Shown: piece by piece, positions 8,676 through 25,473 of the stretch | How positions within the stretch are numbered: position 1 is the first letter of the stretch | Layout of the letters: every line of letters begins with the position of its first letter | Source of the DNA: Erythrobacter longus | GTDB lineage: Bacteria > Pseudomonadota > Alphaproteobacteria > Sphingomonadales > Sphingomonadaceae | Assembly: GCF_000715015.1 (NCBI RefSeq) | Contig: NZ_JMIW01000003.1 | Location: 124,001-188,000 of the forward strand | DNA length: 64,000 nucleotides | Reading direction: 5' to 3' | Notes under the pieces: model-generated | Databases searched by the model: none | Told to the model about the DNA's origin: nothing | The model's input: only the letters and a program-made list of their open reading frames with translations | Translations under genes and position numbers: made by a program

Positions 8676-9896
8676 TTAAGCGGCGATCCGCCCGCGAGCC
8701 AATTCGCATTGCGACCAGATTTCACTCAGCGCATTAATCAACCGGGTGATATCACCTGTGTCATGAACGGGTGACGGCGTGAGCCGCAGACGCTCTGTTC
8801 CAACAGGCACGGTCGGATAATTGATCGGTTGCACATAAATGCCGTGATTATCCATCAGCCAGTCGCTGATCATTTTGCACTTCTTCGCATCACCCACCAT
8901 CACCGGAATGATGTGGCTGGGGTTGGGCAGGTGCGGGATATTCATCATATCAAGTTGCCGGCGCACCTCTGCCACCCGCTGCTTTTGAAGATCGCGCTCT
9001 TCGCTGCTTTCCTTAAGGTGGCGGATACTCGCCGCAGCGCCCGCAGCAACGGCCGGGGGAAGGGCAGTCGAAAAGATGAAGCCGCTGGCAAAACTGCGCA
9101 CGAAATCGACCAGATCACGGCTCGCCGCGATATATCCGCCCATGACGCCAAACGCTTTGCCAAGGGTGCCTTCAATCACGGTGATGCGGTCCATCAACCC
9201 TTCTTGTTCGGCAACACCGCCGCCGCGCGGACCGTAAAGGCCAACACCGTGAACTTCGTCGATATAGCTCATTGCACCGTGTTTCTCGCATACGTCCAAA
9301 ATGTCTGCGATAGGGGCAATGTCGCCGTCCATCGAATAAACGCTCTCAAACGCGACCAGCTTTGGCGTGTCGGAGGGATATTCGGAAAGCAGGCGGTCGA
9401 GGTCTTCGACATCGTTGTGCTTCCACACTTTGTAAGGCGCTCTGGAGTGGCGAATGCCTTCGATCATGCTTGCATGGTTCAGCGCATCAGAGAAGACGAC
9501 GCAGCCCGGAATTTTGCTCGCCAAAGTGCCAAGGCCGGCCCAGTTGGAGACATATCCGCTCGTGAACAAAAGCGCGCTTTCCTTGCGGTGCAAATCGGCC
9601 AGCTCGGCTTCCAATTCAACGTGATAGTGATTGGTGCCAGAGATATTGCGCGTGCCCCCTGCGCCCGCGCCGCATTCATCAAGGGTCGCGTGCATGGCAT
9701 CGATCACCTTGGGGTGTTGGCCCATGCCAAGATAATCATTGGAACACCAAACGGTAACAGCCTGCGTTTCATTGTCGACAAAGCGGGTGGCGTGCGGGAA
9801 TTTGCCGCAGTGGCGCTTGATGTCGGTGAAGACGCGGTATCGTCCTTCTTCGCGAACGCCGTCCAGCTGCTCAGCAAAAAATGTATCAAAGTCCAT
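8676..9896 (-). CDS. hemA: 5-aminolevulinate synthase
   Basis: Condenses glycine and succinyl-CoA to 5-aminolevulinate, the entry to tetrapyrroles (C4 route). The 406-residue protein is a class-II PLP transferase. The PLP lysine is Lys247 in GTLGKAFG, and [23 protein letters not shown] and [10 protein letters not shown] are typical of the family. ATG 9896 has AGGGGA six bases upstream, so it is preferred over the TTG at 9914. It is the last gene of the bchF-hemA superoperon, 42 bases after puhE, and ends at a strong terminator. Confidence 0.96.
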   Translation of the reverse strand: MDFDTFFAEQLDGVREEGRYRVFTDIKRHCGKFPHATRFVDNETQAVTVWCSNDYLGMGQHPKVIDAMHATLDECGAGAGGTRNISGTNHYHVELEAELADLHRKESALLFTSGYVSNWAGLGTLASKIPGCVVFSDALNHASMIEGIRHSRAPYKVWKHNDVEDLDRLLSEYPSDTPKLVAFESVYSMDGDIAPIADILDVCEKHGAMSYIDEVHGVGLYGPRGGGVAEQEGLMDRITVIEGTLGKAFGVMGGYIAASRDLVDFVRSFASGFIFSTALPPAVAAGAAASIRHLKESSEERDLQKQRVAEVRRQLDMMNIPHLPNPSHIIPVMVGDAKKCKMISDWLMDNHGIYVQPINYPTVPVGTERLRLTPSPVHDTGDITRLINALSEIWSQCELARGRIAA

Positions 9897-9938
9897 GGGT
9901 GTTCCCCTGCTCAATCATGGTATTGTTATTGTTAGTGT

Positions 9939-10733
9939 TCATACAGGATCGCTCCTGCGCTTGAATGCCCAGCCCCACAGCATTCCGTCCCGAAACGGTA
10001 AGGCCAAGAATAGATGTTCGAGTGTGCCTAGCAAGCACAATGCGGTAAGAAGGCTTGCCCCGACCATTTCAGGACTTCCCGCAGGCGCTGTCATCGCAAG
10101 GTTTGCAAACCAGGCGGCAAGCGCGGTGATCCCAAGGATCGACACTGCCAACAGGACTGTCATCCGGTTGGCGCCAAAATAACTTTTGAGATAGCCAAGA
10201 TGGGCAGGCATCATTTCGGTGGTGGTGTTGGGCACGCCGACGAACAGGTTGATCTTGGAAGAGATCCTGAGGCCAAACATCAACACAAAGACCGTCGCCC
10301 CGATTTGATTGGGAGCATTCCATGAAAGCGAGATCAGCATCAGTGCCGTAAAAGCGAGGGCTAGTTCATGGTGCATCACTGTCGCGCTTGCTTGTGTAAA
10401 GCGCTCCACTCCGCGCGCGCCCAAGGTTTGTGCCTTGCGCCTGGGGCCTGCTGCGGCCCCTGTCAAAAAGCCGATTTCATGCCAGCCCCAGACCATCAAT
10501 GCGCCCACAAAGGAGAGGTAAACAGCGGCAACGCTGACCATGGTGGAGGCAAGAAGGATCGCGACCAGTCCCGCAATTCCAGCAATGCCGCCAACTGCAA
10601 CGCTGCGCCGAAACGTACCGTGGCCACGCGTATCTGTTCCGCGGTTCGCGAAAAACGCGATAAGCCCGGTTGCCATAAACCAAATGGCCAGTGTCACGAT
10701 GAACGGGACAATATGACCGCTCCAACTTACCAT
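9939..10733 (-). CDS. puhE: Photosynthetic complex assembly protein PuhE
   Basis: A 264-residue polytopic protein with seven or so hydrophobic helices. Family recognition rests on [32 protein letters not shown] and [12 protein letters not shown], typical of putative photosynthetic complex assembly protein 2 (DUF3623). Its position directly after acsF and before hemA is the conserved one in purple bacteria. Its start overlaps the acsF stop by seven bases, so it is coupled. The biochemical role is not defined; loss in Rhodobacter alters reaction-centre and pigment levels. Confidence 0.9.
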   Translation of the reverse strand: MVSWSGHIVPFIVTLAIWFMATGLIAFFANRGTDTRGHGTFRRSVAVGGIAGIAGLVAILLASTMVSVAAVYLSFVGALMVWGWHEIGFLTGAAAGPRRKAQTLGARGVERFTQASATVMHHELALAFTALMLISLSWNAPNQIGATVFVLMFGLRISSKINLFVGVPNTTTEMMPAHLGYLKSYFGANRMTVLLAVSILGITALAAWFANLAMTAPAGSPEMVGASLLTALCLLGTLEHLFLALPFRDGMLWGWAFKRRSDPV

Positions 10734-11812
10734 GCAGGATGAAGCCGAATGGTCGCGGGCAGTTCATTGGTCTTTGGCGTCATGAAATACATCCGCGCAA
10801 AGTTGTATCCTGCGCCTGCCATGCCGCTTACACGCTTGAAAAAGCCGCCAATGCCGCCTTGCGCTTTGCCATCCTCGATCCTGAGCGATGCTTGGCGCAA
10901 TGCCTCCATCGCTTCGCGAAACTTGGGATTGTCGATGTCGAGTTCGACTGGATAAACCTGGCGCGAAATCTGATTGCAGATGTCGAAGACCTTGTAATCA
11001 TATTCGGTCGGATCAACGCCAAGAGCCTTGTGAAACACCGGGCGGGAGTGATCGCGCACATACATGGTGGCATAGACCGACAAGAGAAAGAACCGGATCC
11101 ACAGTTTGTTATGGCCTTTGAGAAGGTCCGGGTCTGCATGCATCAACATCGCAAACGCCTCGCCGTGGCGAAACTCGTCATTGCACCACTCTTCGAACCA
11201 ATCGAAGATCGGGTGAAACTTGTTTTCCGGATGCTTTTCCAGATGGCGGTAAATCGCGATGTAACGCGCGTAGCCAATTTTCTCGGAGAGGTAGACCGCA
11301 TACCAAATGAATTTGGGACGGAAATAGGTGTATTTCTTGGTCTTCGTCAGGAAGCCCAGATCCACTCCGATGCCTGCGTCTTTAAGGCTTTCGTTGATAA
11401 AGCCAGCATGGCGGCTTTCATCGCGAGCAAGCAGTTTGAAGAGCTGCTTCACATCAGGGTTCTTGGTGCGACGCGCGATCTCTGCATACAGCACACAGCC
11501 GGAAAACTCTGAGGTCATCGAGCTTACAAGAAAGTCGGTAAACTCGGCGCGAAGCTCAGGCTCCATCCCTTCGATGATGCCAGCAAAATCGTTCTTGTGG
11601 CGAAAGTGGGTCTTGTTGGGGTCGCCCACCATGTCGGCGATCAGCTGGTCCCATTCCTCGCGCACGAGGCTGACGTCAATTGCGTCAAGCGCGTCAAAAT
11701 CGGTGGTGTAGAAGCGCGGCGTCAAGACTGTGTCCTGCGTTGCCAGAGCCATCGCCTCTTCGCTGGTCATCATGTGACCCGGATCAGCCTTGATCTGTGC
11801 ATGTGCGTTCAT
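10727..11812 (-). CDS. acsF: Mg-protoporphyrin IX monomethyl ester oxidative cyclase (aerobic)
   Basis: Forms the isocyclic ring E using O2, giving protochlorophyllide. The 361-residue protein has the di-iron ligand pattern of the family: [20 protein letters not shown] and [10 protein letters not shown]. It is the only cyclase in the PGC; no radical-SAM bchE is present, which fits an obligate aerobic lifestyle. The start overlaps the stop of the 112-residue gene upstream by four bases (ATGA). Confidence 0.96.
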   Translation of the reverse strand: MNAHAQIKADPGHMMTSEEAMALATQDTVLTPRFYTTDFDALDAIDVSLVREEWDQLIADMVGDPNKTHFRHKNDFAGIIEGMEPELRAEFTDFLVSSMTSEFSGCVLYAEIARRTKNPDVKQLFKLLARDESRHAGFINESLKDAGIGVDLGFLTKTKKYTYFRPKFIWYAVYLSEKIGYARYIAIYRHLEKHPENKFHPIFDWFEEWCNDEFRHGEAFAMLMHADPDLLKGHNKLWIRFFLLSVYATMYVRDHSRPVFHKALGVDPTEYDYKVFDICNQISRQVYPVELDIDNPKFREAMEALRQASLRIEDGKAQGGIGGFFKRVSGMAGAGYNFARMYFMTPKTNELPATIRLHPAW

Positions 11813-12147
11813 TTGATCCTCCCAGCATTAAAACTCACTTCGTAAAGTTCGGCCAAGTCGAAATAGGCGGCAAATTTGGTCAGCACGCGCATAACCGGCC
11901 CGGCGCGCGTCACAGTGGCGGTGCGATTGAACACCTCGCGGCTGCCGAACGGAATTGAAATTGGCGCGCCGTGTACCCGCACCTTGTCGCCTGGTTCCAT
12001 CGTGATGGTTTCAGGCAATTCGACATGCGCATGAAAATGCAGTGAGCTTTGTTCAACCGTGATCGTACAGGGCGCGTCGAAGACGCGGGTGTCGGGCGGT
12101 GTAAACCTGTTGAGGTCAGCCGATCCCTTAGCTGCCAGTGTCGCCAT
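11809..12147 (-). CDS. Conserved small protein between puhC and acsF
   Basis: 112 residues, no signal peptide and no membrane helix. It is predicted mostly beta, with a [26 protein letters not shown] segment. It overlaps puhC by one base and acsF by four, so it is translated within the puh block. A hypothetical gene often sits at this place in aerobic phototroph clusters. The small beta-rich character and position would suit a cofactor or partner of AcsF or of reaction-centre assembly; this is inference only. I do not recognise a named family. Confidence 0.75.
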   Translation of the reverse strand: MATLAAKGSADLNRFTPPDTRVFDAPCTITVEQSSLHFHAHVELPETITMEPGDKVRVHGAPISIPFGSREVFNRTATVTRAGPVMRVLTKFAAYFDLAELYEVSFNAGRIK

Positions 12148-12629
12148 TATTGTGCTCCAGTTTTCAAGAAATTCGCGAAAGTCGTGCGGTTGCCCTCACC
12201 AAAGGAGTGAAGCTCGACGGTCTCTTGTGTGGTCGGGTCAAGAAGGGTGAGCATGCCATTGTTCCACTCGATCAGCTCAAACGGCACTTCACGGCCAAAT
12301 CCATGGACACGCCTTTGGTAAACAAGGCTGCGCAAAGTCGAGCGGACAAAACCGCCTGTGCCAGGGCCAAAACTCCCGACTATCTCACCAGTGCCGGCGT
12401 CTTCGACCCGCACTGTGCCGTCGGCTTCGTCGAAGAACAGCAGCGAACGGGTTGCGGTTGCTTGCGTTCCGCTTGCTTCGCGCACTTCGCTTGGAACAGC
12501 CTGGCGTTCAAACACACCCAAACTCACAGCCGATGTGAGAGCAAGGCTGATCACAATCAGCCCTCCCATAAGCATTAGCGGGAAGCGATTGACGGTAATT
12601 TCGTCTTCTTCATACTCGCGAACAATCAT
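12147..12629 (-). CDS. puhC: Photosynthetic complex assembly protein PuhC
   Basis: 160 residues: a short cytoplasmic N-terminus, one membrane helix at residues 16-38, then a periplasmic domain containing RSLLFFDEADGTVRV, GSFGPGTGGFVRSTLRSL and RTTFANFLKTG, typical of PuhC. In Rhodobacter PuhC promotes assembly of the LH1-reaction-centre core. It overlaps puhB by four bases and the following small gene by one. Confidence 0.93.
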   Translation of the reverse strand: MIVREYEEDEITVNRFPLMLMGGLIVISLALTSAVSLGVFERQAVPSEVREASGTQATATRSLLFFDEADGTVRVEDAGTGEIVGSFGPGTGGFVRSTLRSLVYQRRVHGFGREVPFELIEWNNGMLTLLDPTTQETVELHSFGEGNRTTFANFLKTGAQ

Positions 12630-13345
12630 GCGGTGACCCCCCTTACATCGCCTTCGGTAAGACCACTCTTGGAGGAGGTCTCGGAAGTTGCATTGATCTG
12701 TGTCAAATTTTGCTCGAGCGATACATGTTTTGACGCAGCCTCAGCCAGAATATTGGCGACCTTTTGCGCCTCAGGCACAGCGCGCAGCATCGGCTCTGGT
12801 TTTGACACGCGCCATGGCCGCGCATGGGGCCACAACAATGCATAGCCGAGCAACCGGTCGCCCCCGATCGTCATCGCAATATCGCCCATCGTCTTGCCCC
12901 GCGAACGCAGGTTTGCCGATTGGACATGCTTCAAAGGAATGTTGATGCGCGTCTCAATCCCCATACCGATACGCATGATGAGACGCGTATCGGTGAGGAT
13001 GTAGAGCGTTGTGCGCGCACTAAGCCAGGCAAGGCCATACAATATGGCCACACCCAAAACGCCCAACCCTGCGCAAACGAGCGCGGTGCTCACATTGCCA
13101 AGCACCAACGAGATCGCAACGAGCAGGGCAAAATAGATGCCAACTGTTCGTGTATGAAAAGCGGTGCGCGCCAACGTCGGCAGGTCAGGCCGCCCCTGCC
13201 ACAGGACTTTTTCCTGCGGCTGGGGCGTACCCATGGGATCACCATGGGCAGCCGGTCCTGCTTCTTCCAGCGCTTGGGCTGTCTTGGACAGCACGCGTTT
13301 TGGCAAAGCTGTTTGCGTAGGGGCGGGCGTGGTTTTTAGATCCAT
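12626..13345 (-). CDS. puhB: Photosynthetic complex assembly protein PuhB
   Basis: 239 residues. Two helices near residues 65-105 are followed by a bacterial PH-like domain (LYILTDTRLIMRIG, INIPLKHVQSANLR, GDIAMTIGGDRLLGYALLWPHARPW). PuhB supports assembly of the reaction centre in the membrane. The acidic/basic N-terminal tail, with LWQGRPD before the first helix, matches the family. It overlaps puhA by ten bases. Confidence 0.93.
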   Translation of the reverse strand: MDLKTTPAPTQTALPKRVLSKTAQALEEAGPAAHGDPMGTPQPQEKVLWQGRPDLPTLARTAFHTRTVGIYFALLVAISLVLGNVSTALVCAGLGVLGVAILYGLAWLSARTTLYILTDTRLIMRIGMGIETRINIPLKHVQSANLRSRGKTMGDIAMTIGGDRLLGYALLWPHARPWRVSKPEPMLRAVPEAQKVANILAEAASKHVSLEQNLTQINATSETSSKSGLTEGDVRGVTA

Positions 13346-14160
13346 GGCTCAGAACGCTCCGGCAGGGCATGGATATAGCCGCCGCCATAATAGGCCTGGA
13401 TCTTGTCCTCTTCGAGGCGGGTGATCTGGCCTGGTGTCGCAATCGCTGGAACAGTGTCAAATTGGTCGGCACGGATTGCGTCAATGTCGATCAATTCAGG
13501 TTGGTCATCCACAATCGGGATGAGGCCACCAAACCAGCTTTTGCCTTGCACGGCGGCAAAGGCCATCGGAGCAAGAACCTTCTTGCCTGAATTGGTGGTA
13601 ATCTCGAGATAGCGGATGAGGTGCTCGGCCTGGTCAACCCAGACATCGCTGACGACGCCCGCTTTCTTCTTATCAGCAGCATAGACCGACAGCCCAACCG
13701 GGTTGCGATCCTGCGCCGCGATTTCGATGGCATGAACGGTATTCGCAATCGGCACGATGCGCGGGTGGCCATCCATCGTAAGGTCAGGATAGTCTTCGCG
13801 CATCGCATAGGCTGCGGTGCCAAGGCCATCTGCCATCGCGTCGCCGGTTGGCTCCCAAGGGGCGCCAGCAGCGCCAAAGGTTTGCTTGGCCGGGATGTTG
13901 CCGACTTTCGAAAGCTCGTCGCGTGGCACATCTTCGGGCACATAAGTGCCGCGGCCGTGTGGCAGGTGGAAGGTCTTTTTACCGGCATCTGAAAGCGGAA
14001 CGCCGCGATCAATGATTCCGGTTTGTTCATGCTCAAGCGGATAGCCTTCGCGGCGGCTTTCACGATTGAGATAAATCACCAGTCCGACAAAGAAGATGAA
14101 GAACAAAATGAACGTTAGCTCGGCTACGTCAAAAAGCCCGGCAATGTATACGTTACCCAT
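13336..14160 (-). CDS. puhA: Photosynthetic reaction centre H subunit
   Basis: 274 residues. One N-terminal membrane helix (residues about 11-32, followed by NRESRREGYPLE) anchors a cytoplasmic PRC-barrel domain (KTFHLPHGRGTY, NPVGLSVYAADKKKAGVVSDVWVDQAEHLIRYLE). This subunit caps the L/M core and guides protons to QB. The C-terminus has EEDKIQAYYGGGYIHA, typical of PuhA. The ATG follows an AAGGAAAGTACC ribosome site. An 80-base gap separates it from lhaA upstream. Confidence 0.96.
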   Translation of the reverse strand: MGNVYIAGLFDVAELTFILFFIFFVGLVIYLNRESRREGYPLEHEQTGIIDRGVPLSDAGKKTFHLPHGRGTYVPEDVPRDELSKVGNIPAKQTFGAAGAPWEPTGDAMADGLGTAAYAMREDYPDLTMDGHPRIVPIANTVHAIEIAAQDRNPVGLSVYAADKKKAGVVSDVWVDQAEHLIRYLEITTNSGKKVLAPMAFAAVQGKSWFGGLIPIVDDQPELIDIDAIRADQFDTVPAIATPGQITRLEEDKIQAYYGGGYIHALPERSEPWI

Positions 14161-14240
14161 GGTACTTTCCTTTAGTCATTAGACAGAGCCCCTGCAGAAG
14201 GCCCTCTCGGCTTTTGGACCGCTCTATCCCGAGCAAGCGA

Positions 14241-15670
14241 TCATGTTGGGAATTCGCGCAGGCCAAAAGGTTGGTCGGCGCTATTCCGTGATTGGATGGA
14301 TGATATGCGAGAGTGTCCGACAAGCGGACCAATCGCGGCGAGGCCTGCGATAAGCAGCAGGATTTCAAGAATATAGACGGATGTGTATCCGCTTGCGCGG
14401 GTTGCAATCGTGGCGCTGGCATCGGCTGCGGCTACCCATGCGATAAGGTCGCGCAGTGCCCCGCCAATGGCGATCCCGCCGCCTGCACAGGTCGCTTGAA
14501 CTGCGCCCCACGCACCAAGCGCAAGACCAGCGGTCTCGCTTTTTGCAAGCGCCATAGCTTCGATAAGGGTGCCCACTGAGAAAAGGCCAAGGCCAAGCCC
14601 GATTAGCCCCGCACCTGCATACAGCATTACAGCTGATCCAAACGGCCCAGCAAACAGCACGAGGAGGAAAGCATTGACGCCAATAACAAGGCCAAGCCCG
14701 GCAAGCCGGAGCGGATCAGCGCCAAGCGACATTTTGCGGCCTGAATAGATAAAGCCAATCAGCGCGCCCAATGCCCATGCGCCCGTAAGCCCCGTGGTTG
14801 CGCCCACGGAAAGACCAAGGATTTCCCCGCCAAAAGGCTCAAGCAAAGCATCCTGCATGGCAAAGCCAGCAGCCCCGATGCCGATAGCGATCAAAAGCCG
14901 CGCATTGCGGCCATCGCGCACAAAGGCGTTCCAAAGCTCGCTAAAGCTCGGCGCATCAGAGTCCGCTTTCGTGCGTTCAGGGGCGCGTGCCTCTTGCTTC
15001 CACAAAGCCACCAAATTGAGCACCATGGTAAACACGGCAGCCCCTTGGATGACCTGCACAAGACGCGTCGGTGAGAAATCGATCAAAAGCCCGCCAATAA
15101 CGAAAGCCGATAGCATCATGCCGACGAGCAGCATCACATAGAGCAGCGCCACAGCACGCGGACGTTTTTCTTCAGGCGCAAGGTCAGTCGCCAGCGCAAG
15201 ACCAGCGGTTTGCGTCACATGGAAGCCAAGGCCCGTGAGAAGGAAGGCAATAGCGGCCGCCACAAGGCCGATTTCAAACCGTCCTTCAAGCTCCAGCAAA
15301 AGCAGCGCGAAAGGCATGATCGCAAGGCCGCCAAATTGCATCATCGTACCAAACCAGATGTAAGGCACGCGCCTCCACCCAAGGGCCGAGACGTGGCGGT
15401 CCGATTTATGTCCAATGAGCGCGCGGAAGGGCGCGACCAGCATAGGCACCGCGATCAACGTCGCGATCAGCCATGTCGGCGTGCCAAGTTCGACCACCAT
15501 TACGCGGTTCAAAGTCCCGCTCAGCAAAACCATCGCCATACCCACGCTCACCTGGAACAGCGACAGGCGAAGGAGGCGCGACAGAGGCAGCTCCTTGCTG
15601 GCCGCGTCGGCGAACGGCATTAGGTCCGCCATCATCCGGGCAAATTGATAGGAAGGGCGAGGAGGCTGGC

Positions 15671-15674
<4 letters not shown>
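14241..15674 (-). CDS. lhaA: LH1 assembly MFS protein LhaA (PucC family)
   Basis: A 12-helix major-facilitator-type protein of 477 residues. Motifs of the BCD/PucC family are present: LSGTLNRVMVVELGTP, ALIGHKSDRH and GLGFHVTQTAGLALATD. LhaA aids assembly of the LH1 antenna, possibly by delivering bacteriochlorophyll. It follows bchM with an ATGA overlap and precedes puhA, the classical place for lhaA rather than pucC. A paralogue lies at 28131-29519. Confidence 0.93.
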
Positions 15675-20930
<5,256 letters not shown>

Positions 20931-20941
<11 letters not shown>

Positions 20942-22496
20942 AATGCGCTTTCGCATCGTAGAGCGTGTCGAGATCAATCTCGCCGCGTCCAAATTCGGCA
21001 GCAAAAGCCTCTGTATTCCGCTTGGCTTTCCCGCGCACGAAGAACGGGATTTTCTTAAGCTCTTTGGAAGCCTCTTGTGTCCACGCCGGGCTGTCGAGCT
21101 CGGTTACTTCCGGCTCTGGAATAACTTCTTCTTCCATCACCGGCGCTTTGTGAGCGGTGTTGGGCGCATGCGCCGCATGATGCGAGGGGCCTGCTTCGTC
21201 GGAGAACTCAAAGTCCTCGCGGAACATGGTAAGGAGGTGCTCCTCCAGCCCCATAACAAGTGGGTGGACCCAGGTGTCGAAAATGACATTGGCGCCTTCA
21301 AAACCCATCTGGGGTGAGTGGCGCGCAGGGAAATCCTGCACATGGACCGGCGATGAAATCACCGCGCAAGGAATGCCCAGACGTTTGGCAATGTGCCGCT
21401 CCATCTGAGTCCCTAGCACCATTTCAGGCGCGGCCTTGCCGATGGCGTCTTCGACCTCGAGATGGTCATCGGTGATCAGCGGCTCTATACCGTGGTCTTT
21501 TGCAGCTTCGCGCACGTCGCGGGCAAATTCACGGTTGTAACAGCCAAGGCCGCACACTTCGAAGCCAAGCTCATCACGCGCAATACGCGCAGCGGCCACC
21601 GCATGGGTCGCATCGCCAAAGATGAAGACGCGTTTGCCGGTGAGATACGTCGAATCGACGCTGCGGCTCCACCAGGGGAGCCGGGAAGAGGTGTCGCCGA
21701 GGGCAGGCGTGGGATCTGCACCCACCAACTCGGCGACTTCGGATATAAATGCACGAGTGGCACTCACACCGAATGGGATTGAGCGGATACGCGGCTGATT
21801 GAACGTGCGTTCAAGCCAGCGAGCCGCCTCATCTGCAATTTCTGGATAAAGGACGATGTTGAAGTCAGCATTGCCGATCCGGGCAATATCGGATGGCCGC
21901 GCGTTCAAAGGCGCCACCAGGTTCACTTCAACGTCCAGTTGTTCAAGGATCTTGCGAACCTCGATTAAATCGTCGCGGTGGCGAAAACCAAGGGCGGTAG
22001 GCCCGAGGATATTGGCGCGCGCTTTTCTGCCTTCGCGCGGGCCGGGCGAGACAGACTTGTCCGCCAGATGCCGCAAGATTTGATAAAATGTCTCTGCTGC
22101 GCCCCAGTTTTCTTTGCGCTGATAGCTTGGAAGCTCCAGCGGGATCGCAGGGCAGGGCAGGTCCATCGCTTCAATAAGGCCGCCGGGATCATCCTGGATC
22201 AGTTCAGCGGTGCAGGACGCGCCCACGATGATCGCCTCAGGCTTGAAGCGCTCAATCGCATCCATTGCGGCGTCCTGGAACAGCTGCGCTGTATCCTTGC
22301 CAAGGTCGCGCGCTTCGAATGTTGTATATGTCACCGGTGGACGGTGATTGCGCCGCTCGATCATGGTGAAGAGCAGGTCCGCATAGGTGTCACCCTGCGG
22401 CGCGTGCAGCACGTAGTGCAGCCCCTTCATCGCCGTGGCGATCCGCATTGCGCCCACATGGGGCGGGCCTTCATATGTCCAGACCGAAAGCTGCAT
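20931..22496 (-). CDS. bchB: Light-independent protochlorophyllide reductase subunit B
   Basis: 521 residues. With BchN it forms the catalytic heterotetramer that reduces ring D of protochlorophyllide. The N-terminus [15 protein letters not shown] and the stretch [20 protein letters not shown] are diagnostic. The C-terminal [19 protein letters not shown] matches the small helical domain of BchB. Two bases separate it from bchN. Confidence 0.97.
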
Positions 22497-22498
22497 CT

Positions 22499-24366
<1,868 letters not shown>

Positions 24367-24421
24367 CCTCGGTTGTTGCCCTTCGTATTAGAATTGGAAC
24401 TTACGCCCATATTCCTACAGG

Positions 24422-24439
24422 TGTCAATTAAATTGGACG
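24422..24439. promoter_or_regulatory. PpsR-type operator and promoter of bchF
   Basis: TGTCAATTAAATTGGACG matches TGT-N12-ACA with one changed end base. Read on the minus strand, its inner half gives TTGACA, followed after 18 bases by TAAGTT, a plausible sigma-70 promoter pointing at bchF. Repressor binding would cover the -35. PpsR is encoded 1 kb away. Confidence 0.6.
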
Positions 24440-24579
24440 TAAAAAGAAATGGACAACTAAATCATCCCAAGTGCAGTCAATCATCGGCGTGATTGCCATT
24501 GCGGAGTTTCTAGGGTAATGCTGCTTTCGCTGATGGACGAAGAGTCGGAAGCGTTTCGACCTCATCAGCCTCGACGCAG

Positions 24580-25461
24580 GTGTGCGCCAAACTCGGAGAC
24601 TATCAGCCGAGATCTCGGAGGCATGTCATAGCTTTTCCCAAGATACCACGAAGCAGAGGCCTTAATCGCTTTGGCTTGGGTGCGACCTTGGGTGGAGCGA
24701 TCCGCCGGGAAGAGGCGTCTGGTTCGCGCGCTTCAAAAGTATTGTCGGACTTCCAGCATAAAGCTCTGCCCGGTCGGCGTATTACGCCTGAAGAGGCGCA
24801 GCAGTTTTCTCAGCTTCCTTTAACTGTGGGGGCCGATGGCCTTCTGTCAGAGATCGACCATCTGATGGAGCAGGGCGTCACGGTCGATACAATCTACATC
24901 GATCTTCTCGCTCCAGCGGCACGCCGAATGGGCGAGCTGTGGGAAGAAGATCAATGCGACTTTGTGGATGTGACCATGGGATTATGGCGTTTGCAGGAGG
25001 TTTTGCACGAAATCTCCTCGCGCACTCCTTCGCGTTCGGCTCTGCTTGAGCCCGGTGCCCGGCGCGCGATGTTCCTGCCAATGCCAGGCGATCAACATTT
25101 CCTCGGCCCGCAAATGCTTGAAGATGTGTTTGCCCGTTCTGGGTGGGACACACTTGTGATGACAAAGCCATTGCGCCGAGACGTGCTCAACCTTTTGTCA
25201 AACACGCGCTTCGACCTCGTAGGATTGACGCTTTCTAGGGATTGCCCTAGCGCGGCGGTCAAGAGCATAATAAGGGCCGTGCGCAGCGTTTCACGCAATG
25301 AACATATTTCAATTCTCGTCGGTGGTCATATGATCAACCAAAATCCAGCATTAGTTGCCGAAGTGGGAGCCGATGGGACCGGCGCCGACGCTAGGTCTGC
25401 CCTCGAGGTGGCAGAAGCGTTGGTCCAGTCCGCGAAGGTGCGTGCGCAAACGCTAAAATAG
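24580..25461 (+). CDS. ppaA: B12-binding photosynthesis regulator PpaA/AerR
   Basis: 293 residues from GTG 24580; the start is uncertain because no strong ribosome site or early ATG exists. Residues about 95-145 form the helical cap typical of B12-binding modules (LLAPAARRMGELWEED). A Rossmann-like cobalamin domain follows with DxHxxG as DQHFLG (Asp171, His173, Gly176) and VGGHMI near the end. In Rhodobacter AerR/PpaA binds cobalamin and modulates CrtJ/PpsR. The gene is 12 bases upstream of ppsR, so the pair is co-transcribed. Confidence 0.9.
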   Translation: MCAKLGDYQPRSRRHVIAFPKIPRSRGLNRFGLGATLGGAIRREEASGSRASKVLSDFQHKALPGRRITPEEAQQFSQLPLTVGADGLLSEIDHLMEQGVTVDTIYIDLLAPAARRMGELWEEDQCDFVDVTMGLWRLQEVLHEISSRTPSRSALLEPGARRAMFLPMPGDQHFLGPQMLEDVFARSGWDTLVMTKPLRRDVLNLLSNTRFDLVGLTLSRDCPSAAVKSIIRAVRSVSRNEHISILVGGHMINQNPALVAEVGADGTGADARSALEVAEALVQSAKVRAQTLK

Positions 25462-25473
25462 GCATTCTCCCGC

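Noticed and set aside
8829..9935. 368-codon frame opposite hemA
   Set aside because: hemA carries catalytic lysine and correct length; the opposite frame is a shadow.
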